From Ruminococcus sp. (lineage in GTDB: Bacteria; Bacillota; Clostridia; Lachnospirales; Lachnospiraceae), in NCBI GenBank assembly GCA_020024635.1, contig JAHHTL010000009.1, forward strand, positions 1-58,341: a stretch of DNA of 58,341 bases, given 5' to 3'. This document shows, one piece after another, positions 1 to 7,373 of the stretch. Each line of letters opens with the position of its first letter. Within the stretch, counting starts at the first letter, position 1. A model generated the notes under the pieces. The model saw only the letters and a list, made by a program, of their open reading frames with translations. It was not told where the DNA came from and ran no database searches. A program made the translations under genes and the position numbers.

Positions 1-243
1 TCCTTTAGCATTATCTGCCGCTAAAGCTTCCTCTAAAGAAGAAAAATAATGTGAATCTTCTATTTCACTTTCATTAATTTGATTCCCCAGACTTTGAGGA
101 GTATATTCGATTGAAACTTTTGACTTATCTTCTTCTGATTTTAAAACACCTCTATCTACCAATACTCCAATTATTATCAATAACACAAGTGCAATTCCTA
201 TCACCATAACTATATTTTTTATTACAGTTATTGTCTTTTTCAT
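1..243 (-). CDS. membrane-anchored protein, C-terminus outside window
   Basis: The ATG at 243 opens a frame that stays open to the window edge (81 codons visible). Its start overlaps the stop of the upstream gene in an ATGA arrangement, so the two are probably translationally coupled. Residues 1-8 are short and basic, and about 9-30 form one strongly hydrophobic segment (V, I, L and G rich). After it comes a hydrophilic acidic stretch with a Glu/Ser-rich part. This suggests a single-span protein with a soluble domain outside, or an uncleaved signal anchor. No lipobox is visible. No family is recognised from the visible part. Confidence 0.6.
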   Translation of the reverse strand, partial: MKKTITVIKNIVMVIGIALVLLIIIGVLVDRGVLKSEEDKSKVSIEYTPQSLGNQINESEIEDSHYFSSLEEALAADNAKG

Positions 244-1157
244 TTTCTCCTCCGCCTCTTTTCTTCTTTTAATCGAGTAAGTAAAACATCAACATTTTCA
301 TTATATTTTCGAATTTTCAATGGCTTTTCGCCATTGATTTTTATCAAAATATACTCTTTTTCATTTTTGCTTTTATATTGTTGTACACCTATGATTTGAG
401 AAAATTCGACAATTCTATCTTTTCTTAAAAATTCTTTTCTAACAATTTTATCCTTTATTTCTGTTTTATCGTATATGTAATCTCCCGTATAATATAGCAG
501 TGCTATCATACAAGGACCTAGAACAAGATACATCCATAGCTTCCCATCACCTGATTTCATTAAGATCATCAAAAAAATGCTCAAAATTATCCCCCCCGTG
601 AGTGGGAGCATTTTATGAATTAACATAGGTTCCACAACGCAATGTTCTTTTCTAGAAGGAATTAACTCTTCCGCGTATAAGTTTTTACTTTCCAAAATAT
701 GCAGTAAATCATAAACATCCCCACTGGCATCTATGTCATATTGAAACAATTTCCTTTTTCCACAATAAAATTTATATTGTTTTTTTCGTTTTTCAGTATA
801 TCTAGAAATGTCTTGAATCTTAAATTTCTTTACAATTCCACATGCAGAGCGATACAAAACATCGGAATCGTCATATTCTATTTTCCATAGGTAACCATAA
901 CATGCAAGGATTCCGTTCACCAATACTCCTACTAAAATTATAGAAGAAAAAACTGCTTGTCTCAAAAATTCATATTGCTCAACATATTTCCAATCATATC
1001 TCTGACTTAATATAAAAAGCATTTCTAAAAAACCAAAAAAACCGGATATTGGCAAACCTACTTTTAACATAGAGGGAGCTGTAATCCTATACATTTTTTT
1101 GTGATTATTGAATTTTACTGTATTTTCTTTCCTATACTTTTCTCTGTATTTTTTCAT
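240..1157 (-). CDS. hypothetical membrane protein with two TM-pair plus PH-like units
   Basis: The 305-residue protein appears to be an internal duplication. A hydrophobic pair (about residues 33-52 and 68-88) is followed by a short beta-rich domain (about 90-155). A second pair (about 180-200 and 207-225) is followed by another beta-rich domain (about 228-295). This arrangement resembles bacterial PH-like membrane proteins such as the DUF6560 type; that assignment is a tentative recollection. The C-terminus is very basic (KEEKRRRRK). The Shine-Dalgarno before the ATG at 1157 is poor, so initiation is less certain than elsewhere. The gene is coupled to the truncated gene at the left edge. Function is unknown. 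Confidence 0.6.
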   Translation of the reverse strand: MKKYREKYRKENTVKFNNHKKMYRITAPSMLKVGLPISGFFGFLEMLFILSQRYDWKYVEQYEFLRQAVFSSIILVGVLVNGILACYGYLWKIEYDDSDVLYRSACGIVKKFKIQDISRYTEKRKKQYKFYCGKRKLFQYDIDASGDVYDLLHILESKNLYAEELIPSRKEHCVVEPMLIHKMLPLTGGIILSIFLMILMKSGDGKLWMYLVLGPCMIALLYYTGDYIYDKTEIKDKIVRKEFLRKDRIVEFSQIIGVQQYKSKNEKEYILIKINGEKPLKIRKYNENVDVLLTRLKEEKRRRRK

Positions 1158-1343
1158 AACTGCTAATTTCCCACTTTCTTATGGTACTCCTTTTCTCTCC
1201 CTTCATCACAATCTTCACCTATATTAAGCCTCACTAATACGATGAAGAATGCTAAAATTTTTTGTAACATATCCATAATCCTATTATGCACGAAAAAGTA
1301 ACAAAAAGAAAGGTCAAGATTTCTTATATCTTTTATATTAAAA

Positions 1344-1378
1344 GGGCGAAAAGCTGATTTTACTCAAGCCTTTCGCCT
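1344..1378 (-). terminator. terminator of the Crp-yjjI-yjjW operon
   Basis: On the minus strand an AGGCGAAAGGCT / AGCTTTTCGCCC hairpin is followed by a short T-rich tract. It lies about 50 nt after the yjjW stop. Confidence 0.7.
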
Positions 1379-1428
1379 ATCATTATAGAAACTCCTGTTG
1401 TATACAAAAATTCGTTTCTACACAATCC

Positions 1429-2265
1429 TTATGTAACTACAATCTTTTCAAATCCTAAAGATTCCGCTTTTTTTCTTAACTGATCCATATATTCCAAAGT
1501 AGGGCTTGAAAGGGTGGAAAAACTTCCTTTCACTCCAAAATTTCGAAAAGCAATGAGTTTTAGTTTCATTTCTTTTGTCTTTTCTTGTAATGTGTCCGCA
1601 ATTCCATCTAGAACTGCTTCTGCGTCTACTTTTTCTGGAAGACAGACCACTCTTAGTTCTTCGATTTTATTTTGTTTTGCTAGATAAGAAAGGTTCTTCT
1701 TTACAATCTCATTTCCAAATCCAGTCAGTTTTCTATAAACGTCCAAATCCCATGATTTTACATCTAACATTACCTTATCGCATACTTGCATTAGTTCGGG
1801 ATATTGTTCAAAATCGATGGTTCCATTGCTGTCAACAAGACAACTAAGCCCTTCTTTTTTCGCCAAAGTAAATAGTTCTGTCAAAAAGTCTGGACGTAAC
1901 ATACATTCTCCACCCGAAACTGTAATTCCTCTGATAAATGGTATATTTTTTTGCACTTCTTCAAACACTTCTTCGGCAGTCATCCAGGAAATCTTTGGAG
2001 ATGCGTGATTGGGACAGACGTCGATGCAATGATCACATTGTACGCATTTACTTGGATTCCATTTTACTTCTTTGTTTTCCACATACAGAGCCTTGGCTGG
2101 ACATTCATTTACACAAATGCCACAGTTTATACACATATTTTGTGTCTCTGGATTATGACAATAGCCACAATGAATATTGCAGGCTTGCAAGAAAATGGAC
2201 GTCCGATTTCCTGGTCCATCTACAATACTTAGCGGAATAATCTTGTTGACCGGAACTTTGATCAT
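1429..2265 (-). CDS. yjjW: YjjW-type glycyl-radical enzyme activase
   Basis: This 278-residue radical SAM protein is expected to put the glycyl radical on YjjI, encoded immediately upstream. The SAM-cluster motif CNIHCGYC places cysteines at 29, 33 and 36. Two ferredoxin-type 4Fe-4S motifs follow (CINCGICVNECP and CVQCDHCIDVCP, about 45-90), as is usual for GRE activases. TVSGGEC, seen in many activases, is at about 115-121. Length matches E. coli YjjW (about 287). The start overlaps the yjjI stop by a few bases, so translation is coupled. The natural substrate of the YjjI/YjjW pair is not established. Confidence 0.93.
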   Translation of the reverse strand: MIKVPVNKIIPLSIVDGPGNRTSIFLQACNIHCGYCHNPETQNMCINCGICVNECPAKALYVENKEVKWNPSKCVQCDHCIDVCPNHASPKISWMTAEEVFEEVQKNIPFIRGITVSGGECMLRPDFLTELFTLAKKEGLSCLVDSNGTIDFEQYPELMQVCDKVMLDVKSWDLDVYRKLTGFGNEIVKKNLSYLAKQNKIEELRVVCLPEKVDAEAVLDGIADTLQEKTKEMKLKLIAFRNFGVKGSFSTLSSPTLEYMDQLRKKAESLGFEKIVVT

Positions 2266-3758
2266 ACAGTTCTCACTTTCCTTTCTGCAAGTCTGTTATT
2301 ATCATAGTTTGGAGCGCCAAGTTGAGTGGTATTTTGAATGACAGCCTCTCCATTTCTATATTTCTCCATTTCAGATCTTTTTACGAGATATCCTGTAATT
2401 CTAACCAGATCTTCATTTTTCTCATAGAAGCTTAAGTATTTTACCCCTAACTGGAAGGCACCTTTTACAATATCCACCACTGCTGCCGGATTGTTTCTAG
2501 CAGTTGTTTCCATGGAGAAGATATCTCCTACCCCTGTTTTGATTGTTTTGTGGAAACGCGCACTGTGTCTTAAGTGGTCGTAAAAACTATTTGGTTCCTC
2601 TCCAACTGGAATACGAACACCAGATGTTATTCCAAAATCACTGTCCAATCCAACCTGCGCATGAGACATAAACCTTCCATTTGAAATTTTAGAATGAACC
2701 GCTTTAAATTCTCCGAGGAACTGATCGATTCGATTCATAATTTCTTCTGCCAGATCATCTGCTTCTGAATCATGCCCATAACGTTTTCCGCTATCCTTTA
2801 GTAGTGTATTTACACATTCTGCAAGCCCTGTGATTCCATACATTCCGACAAAGTTATCTAAGCTGATCAGTCCTTCTTTTACTAAAAATGAGCTTTCAAA
2901 GAATCCAGATTCTTCTACGAGAAACCGAACACGTTCATTCATATAATTGCCCATCGCTTCCATACATTCTGGAAGAAGATCATTTAAGAAATGCTCTTTG
3001 CTCTCTGCAAGTTTTGCAAGTTCCGTTAATGTAAGACGTGTAAGAGTAAACGCTCCACCACCAATTGGAAGAATGTTATAGCAACTAGAAATTCCATAGT
3101 CTGTTGGATAGACTTGACTGTTTAATTTATGATTACAGATTGCTGGATTGGCGCAGAATAAAGAGGTATATACTGCTGCCTCTGCATAAGAATCTGGTGT
3201 GATCTCTGGATCATATTTGATGGTAAAGTTTGGAACTGCATTTTGTAATTCCCTTTCCACTTCCAAAATCAATTTACCTGCTCGGCTATCTTCTGGTCCA
3301 AGATTTGCGTGACAGAAACTATCTGTAATGGTACGATCTAAAAAGTTAAGAAATAATTTTAATTTCTTCTTTACTTCTTCGTCACTTAAGTCTGTGATAA
3401 ATGGATCCATTAATTTATCCAGATTTCCAAGATATACCGGAAAACTTGTAATGGATGGTACGTGGTGATAAATAATCTGAAGGCTTGTCAGTAATTCATC
3501 AAATGTCTGTGGTGGTTCCACCCCTAAAAATTCACTACCATTTTTTACGTATTTTTCATAATCCGGCATAATATATCTTGGACGATACGGTGCATTTCCT
3601 TCAAATAAGTTGTTGATTGCCCCTTTTTCCATAAAATATTTTGTACGCTCTGGAATCTCAAGAACATCCTGTGTGTCCTCTGCTGCATGTGCAAGTGAAA
3701 GTACCTTTTGCTCATAAGTTAATGCCTTTGATGTAATAGTTTCCAATACTTGATTCAT
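2262..3758 (-). CDS. yjjI: YjjI family glycyl-radical enzyme
   Basis: A 498-residue protein of the YjjI (DUF3029) family. I chose the ATG at 3758 because AGAAGGAAAATCA precedes it; the open frame extends 15 codons further but into the regulator gene and without a ribosome site. The C-terminal segment LVRITGYLV fits the glycyl-radical loop, with the radical-bearing residue at about Gly456. The probable thiyl cysteine is Cys226 in GISSCYNIL. The protein is much shorter than PFL or choline lyase, as is normal for YjjI. It sits 19 nt behind a Crp/Fnr regulator and is followed by its activase. Such enzymes are destroyed by oxygen, in line with an anaerobe. The reaction is unknown. Confidence 0.92.
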   Translation of the reverse strand: MNQVLETITSKALTYEQKVLSLAHAAEDTQDVLEIPERTKYFMEKGAINNLFEGNAPYRPRYIMPDYEKYVKNGSEFLGVEPPQTFDELLTSLQIIYHHVPSITSFPVYLGNLDKLMDPFITDLSDEEVKKKLKLFLNFLDRTITDSFCHANLGPEDSRAGKLILEVERELQNAVPNFTIKYDPEITPDSYAEAAVYTSLFCANPAICNHKLNSQVYPTDYGISSCYNILPIGGGAFTLTRLTLTELAKLAESKEHFLNDLLPECMEAMGNYMNERVRFLVEESGFFESSFLVKEGLISLDNFVGMYGITGLAECVNTLLKDSGKRYGHDSEADDLAEEIMNRIDQFLGEFKAVHSKISNGRFMSHAQVGLDSDFGITSGVRIPVGEEPNSFYDHLRHSARFHKTIKTGVGDIFSMETTARNNPAAVVDIVKGAFQLGVKYLSFYEKNEDLVRITGYLVKRSEMEKYRNGEAVIQNTTQLGAPNYDNNRLAERKVRTV

Positions 3759-3777
3759 TGATTTTCCTTCTTTCTTT

Positions 3778-4473
3778 TTAATCATATGGTATGTGTTCCA
3801 CATCTTTTAACATCTGTAAATACTGTTGTTCACTTATTAAAATTTTGTGTCCTTTTGTTGTAAGATCTCCTTGTTCTTTCAGTTCTTTTATAGCTCTTTG
3901 AACCGTTTTTAGAGATAGCCCGGTTTCATCTGCAATACTTTGCCTTGTGGTAAGTAATTCGTATGGCTGATTGATTCCTGTTTTCTTGTAGTTTCGAATC
4001 AGATACAGCCGGATCCTCTCTACGCCTTGCAACTGTAAAGTCCACCGATCCTTATGCCCTCTTTGTAATACGCTGCTCAAATCTTCTCTCAAGCGTTTCA
4101 AATAGAGCTCCTTATGCATATTCATAAAATGCATATAGTCTGCTTTTGAAATTACAAGAAAAGTGCAGTCTGTCTTTGCAATCAGTGATGCGATATAACA
4201 ATCCATCCCTGCAAAACTTTCCATCTCTCCAAAAATAGTAGGCGCTGTATTTTCCTGAAAAACGTAAGCATTGCCATCGGTATACTCTTCTAACACGCTA
4301 ACCGTTCCGGATACCAGAATGTAAATTGCCTGTAAGGGGTCTTTTTGTATTACAAATTTTTTCCCACGTGTCAGCTCTTGGATACGAGCATTCTTTAAAA
4401 TTGCTTCTGTGTCTTTTTCAAAAATCTGTTCTAAAAGTTGTCTGATTTGTTTTTCTTTTTTCCCTGAAATCAC
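3778..4473 (-). CDS. Crp/Fnr family transcriptional regulator of the yjjI operon
   Basis: A 231-residue regulator. The cNMP-binding-like beta barrel spans about 25-115 (PLQAIYILVSGTVSVLEEY is typical). A dimer helix follows, then a C-terminal winged helix (about 160-225) with recognition helix TGLSLKTVQRAIKEL. There is no N-terminal Cys cluster for a 4Fe-4S centre as in E. coli FNR, so the effector is unknown. First gene of the operon, with a near-consensus promoter and a 16-bp palindrome centred at -41.5 (4553-4568). Likely autoregulating activator of yjjI-yjjW. The recognition helix closely resembles that of the second Crp/Fnr protein at 17663-18391. Confidence 0.9.
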   Translation of the reverse strand: MISGKKEKQIRQLLEQIFEKDTEAILKNARIQELTRGKKFVIQKDPLQAIYILVSGTVSVLEEYTDGNAYVFQENTAPTIFGEMESFAGMDCYIASLIAKTDCTFLVISKADYMHFMNMHKELYLKRLREDLSSVLQRGHKDRWTLQLQGVERIRLYLIRNYKKTGINQPYELLTTRQSIADETGLSLKTVQRAIKELKEQGDLTTKGHKILISEQQYLQMLKDVEHIPYD

Positions 4474-4525
4474 GTCTTATCCTTTGGTTGATCCTTGTTT
4501 TATTTTCTTTTCTATCTTTTCTTTT

Positions 4526-4554
4526 ATTATAGCCCACCCCTTATTTTGGCACAA
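4526..4554 (-). promoter_or_regulatory. promoter of Crp-yjjI-yjjW operon
   Basis: On the minus strand TTGTGC (4549-4554), a 17-bp spacer and a perfect TATAAT (4526-4531) predict a start near 4519. The weak -35 overlaps the operator by two bases, the layout of a class II Crp/Fnr-activated promoter. Confidence 0.75.
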
Positions 4555-4568
4555 GGTCACGTGACCTT
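4553..4568. promoter_or_regulatory. 16-bp perfect palindrome, Crp/Fnr-type operator
   Basis: AAGGTCACGTGACCTT is a perfect inverted repeat (half-sites AGGTC, 4-bp centre). Its centre lies at -41.5 of the predicted yjjI-operon promoter and about -62.5 of the predicted divergent promoter. The probable ligand is the adjacent Crp/Fnr protein (inferred from position). Confidence 0.75.
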
Positions 4569-4587
4569 TTTTGAACGTTTTATAACA

Positions 4588-4616
4588 TTGCTTTTTCTAG
4601 ATTAAGATGCTATATT
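4588..4616 (+). promoter_or_regulatory. promoter of the aldose-epimerase gene
   Basis: TTGCTT (4588-4593), 17-bp spacer and TATATT (4611-4616) give a start near 4623, about 50 nt before the ATG. Confidence 0.6.
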
Positions 4617-4674
4617 CTAGGGTAGAACTTGAAACGATCGGATTCGATTTTATTGATTTTAGGAGGGATTTTAT

Positions 4675-5550
4675 ATGATTTATACACTGAAAAATTCATC
4701 ACTTACTGTGCTTGTTTCTTCTTTGGGCGGAGAATTACAATCCATTTGTACCAAGGATGGTCTGGAGTATCTCTGGCAAGGAGATCCCAAAAGTTGGAAT
4801 CGCCATGCGCCCAATTTGTTCCCTTACATCGGACGACTAACCAATGGAGAATATACCTATCGAGGCCAGATGTATCATTTAAATCAGCATGGTTTTCTAA
4901 GAAATATGGAACTGACTTTGATCAGTCATTCTGACACACAACTGGTACTTTCTGTTACTGATACAGAAGAAACAAAAGAGAATTATCCATTCTCCTTTCA
5001 CTTTACATTGACTTACACCTTAAACGGAACTACTCTTACTACCTCATACAAAATTGAAAATAAGTCAAATGACACGATGTACTTTGGTCTTGGCGGACAT
5101 CCTGGTTTTAATGTTCCGATTGACACAAATCTGTCTTTTGAAGATTATTCTCTTACTTTTGAAAAAGGCGTTACTCCAAAACAAACATTGTTATCTGAAA
5201 ATTATTTTATCTCAGATGAGGTCATTTCCTATCCTCTTGATGACGAATTTCGTATTCCTTTGCGCCACAATCTATTTGATCATGATGCTATTATTCTTTC
5301 AGAGGCCGGAAAAACAGTTGGGATAAAGTCCGATTTATCTGATCACTCGATTGTGTTTGATTTTTCAGACTTTCACTATCTTGGACTATGGCAAACTTCA
5401 AACTCAAACGCCACGTTCCTTTGTATCGAACCTTGGACCTCCCTTCCTTCCAAGGATGGAGTCGTTACTGATTTGGAGACGCAAGAGAATCTAATTGCAC
5501 TCCCTTCCGGAAAAATCTGCAAAAAAGAATGGGCTGTTCAAATCAATTAA
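4675..5550 (+). CDS. aldose 1-epimerase family protein (LacX-like)
   Basis: The 291-residue protein is a galactose-mutarotase-fold enzyme of the LacX-like branch, expected to interconvert alpha and beta anomers of a sugar or sugar phosphate. Likely catalytic residues are His72 (QHGF), His142 (GGHPGFNVP) and Glu252 (CIEPWTS). AGGAGGG eight bases upstream supports the ATG at 4675. The gene stands alone, divergent from the yjjI operon, with which it may share the palindromic operator. It is followed by a bidirectional terminator. The sugar acted on cannot be told from sequence. Confidence 0.9.
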   Translation: MIYTLKNSSLTVLVSSLGGELQSICTKDGLEYLWQGDPKSWNRHAPNLFPYIGRLTNGEYTYRGQMYHLNQHGFLRNMELTLISHSDTQLVLSVTDTEETKENYPFSFHFTLTYTLNGTTLTTSYKIENKSNDTMYFGLGGHPGFNVPIDTNLSFEDYSLTFEKGVTPKQTLLSENYFISDEVISYPLDDEFRIPLRHNLFDHDAIILSEAGKTVGIKSDLSDHSIVFDFSDFHYLGLWQTSNSNATFLCIEPWTSLPSKDGVVTDLETQENLIALPSGKICKKEWAVQIN

Positions 5551-5557
5551 AGCAAAA

Positions 5558-5585
5558 GCAGGTGCCAGAAAATTCTGACACCTGC
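5558..5585. terminator. bidirectional terminator between epimerase gene and folA
   Basis: GCAGGTGCCAG / CTGACACCTGC forms a stem of about 11 bp with one mismatch and T-rich flanks on both strands. It separates two convergent genes. Confidence 0.85.
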
Positions 5586-5592
5586 AATTTTA

Positions 5593-6087
5593 TTATTTTG
5601 CGATTTTTTTGTATTTTGTAAAATAGTACTCTAAATCAAAGCAAGTATTTTCTTCGCTCGTTTCCACTAATTCCCAGCCTTCCTCTTGATCTAAATTTGG
5701 GAAGTATGTATCTGCCTGAAATTCATGATCAATTTTTGTGACATATGCTGTATCACAATATGGAAGAAGCAATCGATAAATGCTTTCTCCTCCAATCACA
5801 AAAACATTCTCGGATGGATATTGTTTTAATTCCTCCATTAATTGGTCTACCGTATGAACCATCACAGCATCTTTTACTTGATATGTTTCGCTCTTTGTTA
5901 ATACAATATTCACTCTGTTTTTTAAAGGCATTCCGTTTGGAAAACTTTCCAAGGTTTTTCTTCCCATAACTACAACTTTTTCCATGGTCTTTTCTCTAAA
6001 AAACTTCATATCAGATGGAATGCTTACTAACAACTGGTTTTGATAACCTATGGCCCAATTTTTATCTACTGCTACGATTAAATTCAT
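5593..6087 (-). CDS. folA: dihydrofolate reductase
   Basis: A 164-residue DHFR reducing dihydrofolate to tetrahydrofolate with NADPH. The catalytic acid is Asp26 in IPSDMKFF. NADPH-site motifs VVMGRKTLESFP (about 39-50) and VIGGESIYRLLLP (about 97-109) are present. The usual Pro-Trp pair before the catalytic loop (Pro21-Trp22 of E. coli) is Leu20-Val21 here. It lies 17 nt after thyA, so the two genes regenerate tetrahydrofolate from the dihydrofolate made by thymidylate synthase. AGAAAGGGAG precedes the ATG. Confidence 0.96.
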   Translation of the reverse strand: MNLIVAVDKNWAIGYQNQLLVSIPSDMKFFREKTMEKVVVMGRKTLESFPNGMPLKNRVNIVLTKSETYQVKDAVMVHTVDQLMEELKQYPSENVFVIGGESIYRLLLPYCDTAYVTKIDHEFQADTYFPNLDQEEGWELVETSEENTCFDLEYYFTKYKKIAK

Positions 6088-6104
6088 AATAACTTCTCCC
6101 TTTC

Positions 6105-6953
6105 TTATATTGCTATCGGAATATTTTTAATCTGTGGATGTGTCTCGTATCCTTCCAATCGAACATCGTCCTTTGTAAATTCATAGAAGTCTTTGATCTC
6201 TGGATTCAACCAGAATTTTGGTGCCGGTAGTGGTTCTCTTGAGATCAATTCCCGAATCATTGGAATATGTCTATCATAAATATGAGCATCTGCGATCACG
6301 TGCACAAACTCTCCCACTTTCATATCACAAACCTGTGCCAACATATGCATCAGAATTGCATACTGGCAAACATTCCAGTTATTTGCCGCCAAAACATCCT
6401 GAGATCTTTGATTTAAAATTCCATTTAATGTCAGTTTATCACTATCTGGTTCTTTTGTTACGTTAAAAGTCATACTGTAAGCACATGGATACAGATTCAT
6501 CTCATGAAGATCTTGATGGACATAAATATTTGTCATGATTCGTCGACTGTACGGATTGTGTTTCAAATCGTAAATCACGCGGTCAACCTGATCCATCATT
6601 CCTTCTTTGTATTGGTGTTTTACACTCATTTGATATCCATATGCTTTTCCAATTGATCCTTCTTCATCTGCCCAACTATCCCAGATGTGAGAACTTAAAT
6701 CATGGATATTATTTGATTTTCTCTGCCAAATCCAAAGCATCTCATCTGTACAGCTTTTAATCGCTGTTTTACGAAGGGTAAGTGCTGGAAATTCCTTGGA
6801 TAGATCATAACGATTTACCACTCCAAATTTTTTTATCGTATAGGCAGAGGTTCCGTCTTCCCATACTGGACGAACCTTTTCTCCTTCTGTGCTTGTTCCA
6901 TTTTCAATGATGTCTTTGCACATATCAATAAAAACTTTATCTGCGTAACTCAT
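6105..6953 (-). CDS. thyA: thymidylate synthase
   Basis: A 282-residue ThyA converting dUMP to dTMP with methylenetetrahydrofolate. The nucleophile is Cys157 in LYPCAYSM. The phosphate- and dUMP-binding Arg region is YSRRIMTN (135-142). The segment RSQDVLAANNWNVCQYA replaces the more common GVPFN version; I recall a similar form from the Bacillus ThyA subgroup. The C-terminus ends in Ile instead of the usual Val. AAGGAG precedes the ATG, and a strong promoter lies at 7019-7047. First gene of the thyA-folA operon. Confidence 0.97.
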   Translation of the reverse strand: MSYADKVFIDMCKDIIENGTSTEGEKVRPVWEDGTSAYTIKKFGVVNRYDLSKEFPALTLRKTAIKSCTDEMLWIWQRKSNNIHDLSSHIWDSWADEEGSIGKAYGYQMSVKHQYKEGMMDQVDRVIYDLKHNPYSRRIMTNIYVHQDLHEMNLYPCAYSMTFNVTKEPDSDKLTLNGILNQRSQDVLAANNWNVCQYAILMHMLAQVCDMKVGEFVHVIADAHIYDRHIPMIRELISREPLPAPKFWLNPEIKDFYEFTKDDVRLEGYETHPQIKNIPIAI

Positions 6954-7018
6954 ATATACTCCTTCCCCTCGGGTTGACGAGGATCTATTTTCATTTTTCT
7001 ATCATTTTGTCATATTCT

Positions 7019-7047
7019 TTTATATCATCAATAAAATGCTGTGTCAA
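7019..7047 (-). promoter_or_regulatory. thyA-folA promoter
   Basis: Minus strand TTGACA (7042-7047), 17-bp spacer, TATAAA (7019-7024). It begins just past the tRNA-Gly terminator. Confidence 0.75.
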
Positions 7048-7066
7048 CAATTGTATTGCACACAAA

Positions 7067-7097
7067 AAAAGTACTAAGAAAACCTCTTAGTACTTTT
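7067..7097 (-). terminator. tRNA-Gly terminator
   Basis: A perfect 13-bp stem (AAAAGTACTAAGA with its complement) and 5-nt loop are followed by seven Ts on the minus strand. Confidence 0.9.
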
Positions 7098-7100
7098 AAG

Positions 7101-7173
7101 AGCGATAGACGGGGTTCGAACCCGCGACCCCGACCTTGGCAAGGTCGTACTCTACCAGCTGAGCCACTATCGC
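7101..7173 (-). tRNA. tRNA-Gly (anticodon GCC)
   Basis: The cloverleaf is complete: acceptor stem GCGATAG/CTATCGC, D arm GCTC with AGCTGGTAGA loop, anticodon stem CGACC/GGTCG with loop TTGCCAA (GCC), and T arm with GGTTCGAACCC. The discriminator is U and CCA is not encoded. It has its own promoter (7209-7237) and terminator. Confidence 0.97.
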
Positions 7174-7208
7174 GTTTTTTATTTTCGTTCCTCACTGGAA
7201 CAATACAT

Positions 7209-7237
7209 ACTATACTATAGCTTTCTATAAATGTCAA
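7209..7237 (-). promoter_or_regulatory. tRNA-Gly promoter
   Basis: Minus strand TTGACA (7232-7237), 17-bp spacer, TATAGT (7209-7214). Confidence 0.75.
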
Positions 7238-7330
7238 CACATTTTTTAAATTTTTTTTATTTTTTTAACTTTATGTACAATTTTTACTATTTCAGACTTC
7301 CTAAATCCAAGCATTTCCTTTAGAAACGAT

Positions 7331-7358
7331 CAGGCAGATCATCTCTATGACCTGCCTG
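7331..7358 (-). terminator. probable aspS terminator
   Basis: CAGGCAG-TCAT / ATGA-CTGCCTG hairpin with one bulged pair, 16 nt after the aspS stop. The T tract is weak, so termination may be inefficient. Confidence 0.5.
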
Positions 7359-7373
7359 CTTTGTACCTTCCGT

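Noticed and set aside
1938..2240. Plus-strand ORFs opposite yjjW
   Set aside because: They are antisense shadows of a clear radical SAM gene with no start signals.
7028..7240. 70-codon ORF on the minus strand
   Set aside because: It runs through the tRNA-Gly gene, its terminator and promoter, and has no ribosome site.
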